A DNA stretch of 20,062 nucleotides from Candidatus Colwellbacteria bacterium CG10_big_fil_rev_8_21_14_0_10_41_28 (GTDB lineage: Bacteria > Patescibacteriota > Minisyncoccia > UBA6257 > Colwellbacteraceae): assembly GCA_002773755.1 (NCBI GenBank), contig PFAG01000013.1:1-20062 (forward strand). Direction: 5' to 3'. The stretch's first letter is position 1; every line of letters starts with the position of its first letter. This document shows positions 1 through 5,202 of the stretch, piece by piece. The position numbers were made by a program, and so were the translations under genes. The notes beneath the pieces are model-generated. The model did not search any database. It saw nothing but the letters and a program-made list of their open reading frames with translations, and was not told the origin of the DNA.

Positions 1-141
1 TGGGTTCCAAAAGATACGCCGCACATTCTGAGGAATGCCATTGGCACCCTCCTCGGCCAGGTGGATCACAGCGGAAAAGCGAGAGAAGTGGTTTGTGAAT
101 ATTTCACAATCCTTGTTGATTTTCTCGACAGACCTCTGTAG
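1..141 (+). CDS. Hypothetical protein, C-terminal fragment
   Basis: An open frame runs in from the left edge of the window and stops at TAG (139-141), giving the last 46 residues of a protein that begins outside. The visible part looks helical, for example the stretch ending LVDFLDRPL, and I recognise no family. The next gene starts 8 nt after the stop, behind a G-rich ribosome-binding-like stretch, so the two are probably cotranscribed. The region is G+C-richer (about 57% in the first 60 bases by eye) than the genes after position 700. The frame being coding is supported by its tight linkage to the next ORF and by its composition, not by homology. Confidence 0.5.
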   Translation, partial: WVPKDTPHILRNAIGTLLGQVDHSGKAREVVCEYFTILVDFLDRPL

Positions 142-149
142 GGGGCGTC

Positions 150-617
150 ATGACTGTCATAATGAGTGTTTCAAAAGGAGAACTTCTAAGGATCCTCAAC
201 AACATTGAGACAAGAGTCCTTAGGGCCCTAAAGGCAGTGTCTGGGCCAGTTGAAGAGCTGAGCGAATTCGATATTCGTGAGCTCATGAACACCTTGGATC
301 TTCTGAGGGGAAAGGGGTATCCAACCCTCTATCTGTATCGGAACAGTCCCTCTGGTTGCGTCAGGTTTACCCCGGCCAACCAAAAGGTTCAGAGAATGAT
401 GGAGGCCTATATCTGCCTTGTTGAGGCAGCAGAATCCATTGGATCTGAGTTCGATCCCAAGCAGGAAACAGGTGTGGTCTTCAATTACATCGTTTGCTCC
501 GTGAGCGATCTGATTGCAGGCCTCGGAACACAGGCACAAAGTGATCAAGTAAGCGTCTATCTGAGAAACCTTCTCGAGAAGGCGCGAGAAAGAAGGCGAT
601 ATATCAAGAGTGCTTGA
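150..617 (+). CDS. Hypothetical protein, 155 aa, no family recognised
   Basis: A complete ORF starting at ATG 150, with an AGGGGG stretch at 140-145 that could act as a Shine-Dalgarno; ATG 162 in the same frame is an alternative start. It ends in TGA, a stop almost unused elsewhere in this window, and is followed at once by a strong rho-independent terminator, which supports a real gene. The product looks soluble and helical, with no signal peptide or membrane segment, scattered cysteines without a metal-binding spacing, and a basic C-terminus (KARERRRYIKS). No motif points to a function. Codon choice (CTC, CTG, GCC, CGG) differs from the AGA/ATA/TTA-rich genes downstream, so it may be acquired DNA or a joined contig. 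Confidence 0.6.
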   Translation: MTVIMSVSKGELLRILNNIETRVLRALKAVSGPVEELSEFDIRELMNTLDLLRGKGYPTLYLYRNSPSGCVRFTPANQKVQRMMEAYICLVEAAESIGSEFDPKQETGVVFNYIVCSVSDLIAGLGTQAQSDQVSVYLRNLLEKARERRRYIKSA

Positions 618-619
618 AT

Positions 620-659
620 AAGCCCTACACGCGAAAGTCTCGCGCATGTGGGGCTTTTG
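620..659 (+). terminator. Rho-independent terminator after the 5' gene pair
   Basis: AAGCCCTACACGCG pairs with CGCGCATGTGGGGCTT, with one G-T pair and a small bulge, around a loop of about 7 nt. The run TTTT follows. It starts directly behind the TGA at 615-617 and separates the G+C-rich left end from the rpsP cluster. Confidence 0.85.
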
Positions 660-670
660 CACGTCTAGAC

Positions 671-699
671 TTGCTTAATAGCCATTCTTAATCTATTAT
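671..699 (+). promoter_or_regulatory. Sigma70-type promoter of rpsP, leaderless geometry
   Basis: A -35 TTGCTT (671-676), a 17-nt spacer and a -10 TATTAT (694-699). Only 10 nt separate the -10 from the rpsP ATG at 710. A start of transcription 6-8 nt past the -10 would leave a leader of a few nucleotides at most, and no Shine-Dalgarno is present. Confidence 0.75.
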
Positions 700-709
700 C
701 TTATTCGCA

Positions 710-1156
710 ATGCTTGCAATAAAACTTAAACTAATCGGTAAAAAGGGACAGCACTCATTTAGAGTGATTATCCAAGAAAAGAGATCCAAACTACAGGGGA
801 AATTTACCGATGATCTTGGGTGGTACAACCCACATACCAATGAAATAAAGATAAACCAAGAAAGGCTTAAATACTGGCTTGATAGTGGTGCTCAGCCAAC
901 AGAAACAGTTAATAAACTTATTAAACAAACAAAAACTTCTGAAATAGAAAGTTTTGCAGGAAGAACAAGACCAAAGAAGAAAAAGAAAGAAAGAGCTAAA
1001 GAGGGCCAAGCCGTTGAAGCACCAACAGTAGAAACTCCAGTAGTAGAGGTTAAAGAAGAAGCTCCAGTAGAAGAAGTTAAAGAGTTAGAAGAGACTCCTG
1101 TTGAAGAGGCCCCTAAAGAAGAAGAGGTCTCAACAGATGAGAGTAAGGAAGAATAG
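710..1156 (+). CDS. rpsP: 30S ribosomal protein S16 with acidic C-terminal tail
   Basis: S16 is a small-subunit protein that binds 16S rRNA and helps 30S assembly. Residues 1-85 carry the family core (start MLAIKLKLIGKK, then GWYNPHT and a KYWLDSGAQPTETV segment). A lysine-rich linker follows (about 89-97), and then about 50 residues of low-complexity Glu/Pro/Val with repeated EEAPVEE and ETPVEEA units. The usual S16 is 80-90 aa, so the tail is an addition of about 60 residues. It is the first gene of the rpsP-KH-trmD-rpsB-tsf cluster and has its own promoter. ATG 710 is chosen because the conserved N-terminus begins exactly there. The identity of the core is secure; the role of the tail is unknown. 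Confidence 0.95.
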   Translation: MLAIKLKLIGKKGQHSFRVIIQEKRSKLQGKFTDDLGWYNPHTNEIKINQERLKYWLDSGAQPTETVNKLIKQTKTSEIESFAGRTRPKKKKKERAKEGQAVEAPTVETPVVEVKEEAPVEEVKELEETPVEEAPKEEEVSTDESKEE

Positions 1157-1213
1157 TTTTGATATACTCAAAATAACGATAGAAAGGTCGTAAATCAGAT
1201 TTGATTGAAAGAA

Positions 1214-1591
1214 ATGGCAGAAACTCATAATGATCAGGAATTCCTAGAATTCTTAGTTAAATCAATCGTTGATAAGCCAGAAGAGGTCCGTGTAGATCGT
1301 CAGGTCGATGAGATGGGTGTACTTCTAACTCTCCACGTGAGTGCTCAAGATATGGGTCAAGTTGTTGGAAGGCAGGGAGGCACAGCTAAATCCATTAGAT
1401 CTCTACTTAAGATAATCGGCATGAAGAACAATGCTAGGGTTAACCTTAAGATAGAAGAGCCTGAGGGTGGTAGAAGACACCAATCTCCTGAAAGAAGAGG
1501 TAGAGAGGAATCTCTTCCAGAGGCCCCAGATAATCTTGGCACAACCGAAACAGTTGATAAGGTTATAAATGATATTAAAGAGGATCTTTAG
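1214..1591 (+). CDS. khpA: KH-domain RNA-binding protein (KhpA-like)
   Basis: A single KH domain of the bacterial KhpA type, a small RNA-binding protein usually encoded between rpsP and trmD, as here. The core (about residues 8-85) has the KH signature GRQG at 52-55, followed by TAKSIRSLLK, the helix that normally contacts RNA. A further 40 residues (basic, RRHQSPERRG, then acidic) lengthen it beyond the usual 75-85 aa. I prefer ATG 1214 (125 aa) over the in-frame TTG at 1205, because the conserved part starts after it. In Firmicutes KhpA partners KhpB in post-transcriptional control of cell shape and division; no KhpB is seen in this window. A strong terminator follows the gene. Confidence 0.88.
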   Translation: MAETHNDQEFLEFLVKSIVDKPEEVRVDRQVDEMGVLLTLHVSAQDMGQVVGRQGGTAKSIRSLLKIIGMKNNARVNLKIEEPEGGRRHQSPERRGREESLPEAPDNLGTTETVDKVINDIKEDL

Positions 1592-1613
1592 CTAGATCCC
1601 AAAGTGACTAGAG

Positions 1614-1634
1614 CCGCCCATAATGGGCGGTTTT
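1614..1634 (+). terminator. Rho-independent terminator between khpA and trmD
   Basis: A perfect 7-bp stem CCGCCCA / TGGGCGG with a TAA loop (1621-1623), followed by TTTT. It covers the ATG at 1623, which makes that ATG an unlikely translation start for trmD. Confidence 0.85.
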
Positions 1635-1652
1635 AGTTTAAGATATAAGAGA

Positions 1653-2324
1653 ATGATTAACTTCCACATACTCACAATCTTCCCCGAACTGTTTAAGCCA
1701 TATCTAAATGAGTCTATCCTGGGCAAAGCTATATATAAAGAACTCCTCTCTGTAGATCTTTATGACATCAGAAAATATACAACTGATAAGCATAACAATG
1801 TTGATGACAAGCCATATGGAGGAGGTCCAGGTATGGTCATGGCCCCTCAACCGATAGTCTCAGCTCTAGAAGACGCTCTAAAGAGAAAGTCTAAAGAAAA
1901 AACCTTAGTAATTTTTCTTTCACCAGGGGGAAAGGATTTTAATGACAAGAGAGCAATAGAGCTATCAAAGAAGTATAAGGATATAGTTATTCTAGCTGGT
2001 AGATACGAGGGAATAGATGAAAGAGTTAAAAAAGTAGTTAAGGACAGGGGATTTAGGCTAATAGAGCTCTCCACAGGGCCATATATCCTTTCGGGAGGGG
2101 AATTACCATCCCTGACCATAATAGATGCTATCTCTCGCAAGATAGAAGGAGTTTTGGGTAAGACAGAAAGTCTTGAAGAGAACAGATATGGTCCAGGTCT
2201 GCCTTCATATACAAGACCAGAAAACTTTAAGCATAAAGGCAGAGAATACAAAGTCCCTAAGGTTTTAATTTCAGGCAATCATAAGAAAATTGATGAATGG
2301 AGAAGGGATCATACTAAAAAGTAG
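1653..2324 (+). CDS. trmD: tRNA (guanine-N1)-methyltransferase
   Basis: TrmD uses S-adenosylmethionine to methylate G37 of tRNAs, next to the anticodon, and prevents +1 frameshifting. Numbered from ATG 1653 (223 aa), the knotted SPOUT family motifs are visible: PYGGGPGMVM at 54-63, GRYEGIDERV at 116-125, and GPYILSGGELP at 142-152, followed by the IIDA segment holding the expected catalytic aspartate. The protein is shorter than E. coli TrmD (255 aa), mainly at the C-terminus. The in-frame ATG 1623 would add ten residues but lies in the loop and stem of the preceding terminator, and MINFHILTIFPELF is the normal N-terminus. Placement between the KH gene and rpsB is the common arrangement. Confidence 0.94.
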   Translation: MINFHILTIFPELFKPYLNESILGKAIYKELLSVDLYDIRKYTTDKHNNVDDKPYGGGPGMVMAPQPIVSALEDALKRKSKEKTLVIFLSPGGKDFNDKRAIELSKKYKDIVILAGRYEGIDERVKKVVKDRGFRLIELSTGPYILSGGELPSLTIIDAISRKIEGVLGKTESLEENRYGPGLPSYTRPENFKHKGREYKVPKVLISGNHKKIDEWRRDHTKK

Positions 2325-2332
2325 TTTTTCCC

Positions 2333-2361
2333 TTGTCACTCACTATTTTTAATGCTATTCT
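2333..2361 (+). promoter_or_regulatory. Promoter of rpsB-tsf with extended -10
   Basis: A -35 TTGTCA (2333-2338), a 17-nt spacer and a -10 TATTCT (2356-2361), with an upstream TG at 2353-2354. The rpsB ATG is 12 nt past the -10, predicting a leader of about 6 nt without a Shine-Dalgarno. The same -10 hexamer recurs before dnaJ. Confidence 0.75.
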
Positions 2362-2373
2362 AGCAATCGCTAA

Positions 2374-3192
2374 ATGGATGATAAGAATGTAGCTGAAGCT
2401 ACAGCTAAAACTGAGGAAAAATCAGTTCAAAAAGCCCAAAAAGATGAGGCTTCTTCTTTGAACGCTAAGGATACAAAGGCCATCGAAGAGATGATGGAAT
2501 TTGGCATGTTCTATGGCCGCTCAAAATCAAGAACCAATCCTAAAATGAAGCCGTTTATTATGGCCAACAGGAGTGGTTTTGAGGTTATAGACCTCGAGAA
2601 GACTATTTTTGGTATAGATAGAGTAGTTAAAGCAATTAAGGATATATATGAAAAAGGAGGGGAGATTGTGCTTGTTGGAACAAGCCCTGCTTCGAAGAGG
2701 AAGATTAGAGAGGTTGGTGAAGCAACCAACACACCATATGTTAATGAAAGGTGGCTTGGAGGAACCCTTACTAACTTCGAGACAATCTCAAAAAGGATCA
2801 AGCACCTCAGAAAGCTTAAGGAACAAAAAGCTAGTGGTGGTTGGGAGAAATATACTAAGAAAGAAGAGCTAAGCTTCAAAAAGGAACTTCTCAAGTTGGA
2901 AAAGCTTTTGGGAGGAATAGAGCACTTGAACAAGATCCCTCAAATGGTTCTAATAGCAGACATATATCAGAACGAGATTCCATCACGTGAAGCAAGGCAG
3001 ATGGGGGTTGATGTTGCCGCAATTATCAACACAGATTCAGATCCAGATAAGACAGACTATATAATCCCAGCAAACGACAGAAGTATTCAGAGTGTCGAAT
3101 ATATTTTGGATATAATTAAAGAAGCTATTGTAGAGGCAAAAACAAAAGCCCCTAAGCAAGAAGCTGTAGAAGATATAAAGAAAAATGGTTAG
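2374..3192 (+). CDS. rpsB: 30S ribosomal protein S2
   Basis: S2 binds late to the 30S subunit near the S1 site. The core starts at about residue 40 with MEFGMFYGRSKSRTNPKM, the counterpart of the family's GxHxGHxxxxxNPKM, and continues through NERWLGGTLTNFETI and the IPSREARQMGVDVAAIINTD region. About 38 residues of charged, Ala/Lys/Glu-rich N-terminal extension precede the core, and the C-terminus is lysine-rich. ATG 2374 is supported by the promoter just upstream. The last 8 nt overlap tsf, so the two are probably translationally coupled. Overall length (272 aa) is slightly above the usual 230-260. Confidence 0.95.
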   Translation: MDDKNVAEATAKTEEKSVQKAQKDEASSLNAKDTKAIEEMMEFGMFYGRSKSRTNPKMKPFIMANRSGFEVIDLEKTIFGIDRVVKAIKDIYEKGGEIVLVGTSPASKRKIREVGEATNTPYVNERWLGGTLTNFETISKRIKHLRKLKEQKASGGWEKYTKKEELSFKKELLKLEKLLGGIEHLNKIPQMVLIADIYQNEIPSREARQMGVDVAAIINTDSDPDKTDYIIPANDRSIQSVEYILDIIKEAIVEAKTKAPKQEAVEDIKKNG

Positions 3193-3631
3193 TGCAGAAG
3201 AAATTAAGAAATTAAGAGAAGAAACTGGCGCTGGCGTAATGGACGCTAAAAAGGCTCTAGAAGAAGTTGATGGAGACTTCGATAAGGCTGTAAAAATCAT
3301 AAAAGAAAAGGGTCTTGCTAAAGCTGAGAAAAGATCAGAAAGAGAGGCTAAGGCAGGACTAATCAAGTCATATGTTCACAACGACAGAGTTGGAACAATC
3401 CTTAAATTAAACTGCGAAACTGATTTTGTAGCTAAGTCAGATCCATTCCTAGATCTAGCTCATGAATTAACGCTCCAGATCGTTTCCATGAACCCCGAGA
3501 GTGTAGAAGAGCTTCTAGAGCAAGACTATGTCAAAGATACAAGCCAGAAGGTTAAAGACTTAGTAACCGAAGCTATTAGGAAAACGGGGGAGAACATTGT
3601 AGTGGATACCTTTTATCGTTTAGAATTATAG
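3185..3631 (+). CDS. tsf: Translation elongation factor Ts, short form
   Basis: EF-Ts recycles EF-Tu from GDP to GTP. The N-terminal UBA-like domain (residues 1-45, with LREETGAGVMDAKKAL) and the EF-Tu-contacting TDFVA motif (79-83) are present, and the C-terminus ends in the usual GENIVV...RLEL segment. At 148 aa it lacks most of the second half of the core and the coiled-coil region of E. coli EF-Ts (283 aa), and is also shorter than the Thermus form (196 aa). Short EF-Ts is common in reduced CPR genomes. The start overlaps the end of rpsB by 8 nt with no separate promoter visible. Confidence 0.93.
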   Translation: MVSAEEIKKLREETGAGVMDAKKALEEVDGDFDKAVKIIKEKGLAKAEKRSEREAKAGLIKSYVHNDRVGTILKLNCETDFVAKSDPFLDLAHELTLQIVSMNPESVEELLEQDYVKDTSQKVKDLVTEAIRKTGENIVVDTFYRLEL

Positions 3632-3632
3632 T

Positions 3633-3890
3633 ATGCTTGATTTAATCTTAGAGTTTTTGTTAATGGTCTCACTCGCCATAATTGTCTATGTTATGGCTCT
3701 TGCTGTTCCAAGGGTGCAGGAAGAGAGGAGGGATGGAGACCTTGCTCCTAAAGGAGCACACGCATTCGAGAAGTTGGATGAAGCCCTTCTTAAGAGCAAA
3801 GACAAGTTTCTTAGAAGAGCAAAGGTTGTGGTGATGAAGGCAGATAACCTTATTAGCAAACAGTTAAGATCTAGGAAGGATAGGGAGTAA
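3633..3890 (+). CDS. Small single-pass membrane protein, function unknown
   Basis: An 85-aa protein that starts 1 nt after the tsf stop, so it is the last gene of the rpsB-tsf unit. Residues 1-26 form one hydrophobic segment (LILEFLLMVSLAIIVYVMALAV). The rest is a highly charged, Lys/Arg/Glu-rich tail that would face the cytoplasm under the positive-inside rule. It is not TatA: it lacks the TatA amphipathic helix with its glycine hinge. No family is recognised. Its coding nature is supported by tight linkage, the membrane-plus-charged pattern and codon use like its neighbours. Confidence 0.7.
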   Translation: MLDLILEFLLMVSLAIIVYVMALAVPRVQEERRDGDLAPKGAHAFEKLDEALLKSKDKFLRRAKVVVMKADNLISKQLRSRKDRE

Positions 3891-3948
3891 TTGTAGTGGT
3901 GTATAGCGCCTAGTCCACATAAGATATCACGGTAAAAAGCTGTTATTA

Positions 3949-3977
3949 TTGATAAAAGAGTGGATAGATGATTATAT
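3949..3977 (+). promoter_or_regulatory. Promoter of the tRNA-Tyr/tRNA-Thr unit
   Basis: A -35 TTGATA (3949-3954), a 17-nt spacer and a -10 TTATAT (3972-3977) with TG at 3969-3970. The tRNA-Tyr begins 9 nt past the -10. The rest of the gap after position 3890 shows no ORF or clear structure. Confidence 0.65.
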
Positions 3978-3986
3978 AGAGCAGTC

Positions 3987-4071
3987 GCATGGGTAGTCCC
4001 GTAGGGTGCGGGGGCGGACTGTAAATCCGTTGTCCTTGTTGGCCCAGTGAGTTCGACTCTCACCCCATGCA
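3987..4071 (+). tRNA. tRNA-Tyr (anticodon GTA)
   Basis: Acceptor stem GCATGGG / CCCATGC (3987-3993 with 4064-4070), discriminator A4071, anticodon stem GCGGA / TCCGT around the loop with GTA at 4021-4023, a long class II variable arm, and T arm GTGAG-TTCGACT-CTCAC. The long variable arm with GTA fits bacterial tRNA-Tyr. The 3' CCA is not encoded; the bases after the discriminator are CAA. Confidence 0.93.
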
Positions 4072-4078
4072 CAAGTAG

Positions 4079-4152
4079 GCCACCTTAGCTCAGCTGGTTA
4101 GAGCAACAGTTTTGTAAACTGTAGGTCCCCGGTTCGAATCCGGGAGGTGGCT
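4079..4152 (+). tRNA. tRNA-Thr (anticodon TGT)
   Basis: Acceptor stem GCCACCT / AGGTGGC (4079-4085 with 4145-4151), discriminator T4152, D arm TAGCTCAGCTGGTTAGAGC, anticodon stem ACAGT / ACTGT with TGT at 4113-4115, and T arm CCCGG-TTCGAAT-CCGGG. It lies 7 nt after tRNA-Tyr and is probably processed from the same transcript. CCA is not encoded; CAA follows the discriminator. Confidence 0.94.
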
Positions 4153-4202
4153 CAAGAGAAAACCACATAGCGCCCCAACTAGATGAACGAGTTGTGCCAA
4201 AA

Positions 4203-4211
4203 TGGTATAAT
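4203..4211 (+). promoter_or_regulatory. Extended -10 promoter element upstream of the HTH gene
   Basis: TGG directly followed by TATAAT (4206-4211), an extended -10. No good -35 is seen (ATGAAC at 17 nt spacing). The predicted transcription start is near 4218, which matters for where the HTH protein begins. Confidence 0.5.
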
Positions 4212-4270
4212 TTAGTTCTATTATAGGCAAAAAGGTACTAGAAAGGCTATATATAATAGACAGAAAGTCT

Positions 4271-4804
4271 ATGGCGGAAATAGCAGAGATCCTTAACTGT
4301 TCTGTCAATAAAGTTAGATACTGGATGGATAAGAGTGAAATACCAAGGAGGCCTATATCAGAAGCTGTGTATATAAAGTATAATCCAGATGGAGATCCGT
4401 TTAAGTTCGAGGCGCCAAGGACGCTAGAAGAAGCTCAATTATTTGGATTAGGGATTGGGCTCTATTGGGGTGAGGGAACTAAGGCAAATAAGAATGCAGT
4501 GCGTCTAGGGAACTCAGATCCAGTACTTATAAAGTCTTTTATAGATTTTCTAGTCAGGATATTTAGTGTCGATAAAAGTAGTCTAAAATTCGAACTTCAG
4601 ATTTTTGACGATGTTGATATTAGAGAAGTCGAGAGAAAATGGATTGAGGAACTGGACATAAGCGAAAAACAAATGTATAAAACTAGGGTTACTCCAAGAA
4701 GAGGCGTGGGCACATATAGGAAGAGAAACACAAATGGAGTTATGACTGTCAGCTACGGAAATACTAAATTAAGGAACAGGCTAGTTGAGATGTTGCCGAT
4801 GTAG
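4271..4804 (+). CDS. HTH protein with LAGLIDADG-like motif, function unknown
   Basis: A 177-aa protein from ATG 4271. Residues 1-22 (AEIAEILNCSVNKVRYWMD) form a helix-turn-helix. At 57-70 the stretch LFGLGIGLYWGEGT resembles a LAGLIDADG motif, with an acidic GEG where homing endonucleases have GDG. It is followed by NSDP (81-84) and LIKSFIDFLVRIFSV. The series GLYWGEG, NSDP, FWxEL-like (KWIEEL, 123-128) and a late TV.YGNTKL matches a widespread HTH family of unknown function that I recall from bacteria and archaea; the LAGLIDADG link is inference. The frame stays open upstream to 4211 with matching HTH sequence, so the true start may be a non-ATG codon. The TAG stop (4802-4804) lies inside tRNA-Thr(GGT). 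The gene sits between two tRNA-Thr genes. Confidence 0.75.
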   Translation: MAEIAEILNCSVNKVRYWMDKSEIPRRPISEAVYIKYNPDGDPFKFEAPRTLEEAQLFGLGIGLYWGEGTKANKNAVRLGNSDPVLIKSFIDFLVRIFSVDKSSLKFELQIFDDVDIREVERKWIEELDISEKQMYKTRVTPRRGVGTYRKRNTNGVMTVSYGNTKLRNRLVEMLPM

Positions 4805-4871
4805 CTCAGACGGTTAGAGCGCGTGCTTGGTAAGTACGAGGTCGGCGGTTCAAATCCGCCCATCGGCTCCA
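4795..4871 (+). tRNA. tRNA-Thr (anticodon GGT), CCA encoded
   Basis: Acceptor stem GCCGATG / CATCGGC (4795-4801 with 4861-4867), discriminator T4868, CCA encoded at 4869-4871. The anticodon stem is CGTGC / GTACG with GGT at 4829-4831. This is the only one of the five tRNAs here with an encoded CCA. Its first 10 nt overlap the end of the HTH gene. Confidence 0.94.
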
Positions 4872-4895
4872 GTTTTTAATCAAGAACACACAAAC

Positions 4896-5078
4896 ATGGC
4901 AGGAAAATCAAAATTCACAGAACATCTAATAACACTTAAGTGCTCTGTTTGTAATCGTAAGAACTATCACACTACTAAGAATAAAAAGAGCGTAGAAAGA
5001 AAGCTCAATCTTAAGAAATACTGTAAGTGGTGTAAAAAGCATATTCCTCACGTAGAAAGCAAAATGAGGGGTAAGTAG
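4896..5078 (+). CDS. rpmG: 50S ribosomal protein L33
   Basis: A 60-aa large-subunit protein with the L33 zinc-ribbon cysteines: CSVC at 16-19 and CKWC at 43-46, spaced by the basic, Tyr/Asn/Thr-rich loop typical of the family. The start is ATG 4896; a longer in-frame ATG at 4827 lies inside the tRNA-Thr anticodon arm and is rejected. The gene begins 24 nt after the encoded CCA of tRNA-Thr(GGT), so the mRNA is probably released by tRNA 3' processing. There is no Shine-Dalgarno. L33 keeping all four cysteines suggests a zinc-bound form. Confidence 0.94.
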   Translation: MAGKSKFTEHLITLKCSVCNRKNYHTTKNKKSVERKLNLKKYCKWCKKHIPHVESKMRGK

Positions 5079-5107
5079 TTGACAGTAGATAGAGATTAAT
5101 TAATAAT
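5079..5107 (+). promoter_or_regulatory. Promoter of rplJ-rplL
   Basis: A consensus -35 TTGACA (5079-5084) begins 1 nt after the rpmG stop. The -10 is in the run at 5101-5107 (TAATAAT), 16-17 nt downstream. Transcription would start near 5113, at the edge of the L10 leader element. Confidence 0.65.
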
Positions 5108-5114
5108 AGTTAGG

Positions 5115-5196
5115 CAAATCCGCAGACAGTAGGCACGTCCATAAGACCTACCCAGGAAATTCAAAGTTATAAAACTGCGGGTTTCCGCAGCTTTTT
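5115..5196 (+). promoter_or_regulatory. Ribosomal L10 leader with transcription attenuator
   Basis: The untranslated region before rplJ matches the known L10 leader pattern: TCCGCAGACAGTAGG (5119-5133), then CCTACCCAGG (5147-5156), where GTAGG (5129-5133) pairs with CCTAC (5147-5151) and the flanking GACA / CAGGA could form the L10(L12)4-binding kink. A terminator follows: CTGCGG (5175-5180), loop GTTT, CCGCAG (5185-5190), then CTTTTT. The CCGCAG at 5120-5125 is identical to the 3' arm of the terminator, so it can pair with CTGCGG and act as antiterminator. The inferred logic is that free L10-L12 shifts the balance and stops further rplJL transcription. Confidence 0.75.
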
Positions 5197-5202
5197 GTTT
5201 AT

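Noticed and set aside
1159..1187. Promoter in front of the KH gene (TTGATA or TATACT near 1160)
   Set aside because: No -10/-35 pair has acceptable spacing; the gene may be read from the rpsP promoter.
1205..1213. TTG 1205 as the start of the KH protein
   Set aside because: It adds only three residues and has no better ribosome-binding site than ATG 1214.
1623..1652. ATG 1623 as the start of TrmD
   Set aside because: It lies in the loop and 3' arm of a strong terminator, and adds ten residues not expected in the family; ATG 1653 matches the conserved N-terminus.
2311..2330. Terminator after trmD (AAAAA-GTAG-TTTTT)
   Set aside because: The stem is only five A-T pairs and would not be stable.
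3903..4174. Shared 8-mer ATAGCGCC (3903-3910 and 4167-4174) on both sides of the tRNA-Tyr/tRNA-Thr pair, as possible attachment repeats
   Set aside because: Too short, with no similarity in the flanks and no integrase; probably chance.
4827..4895. N-terminally extended L33 from ATG 4827
   Set aside because: The extra codons are the anticodon arm and 3' half of tRNA-Thr(GGT); L33 proper starts at 4896.
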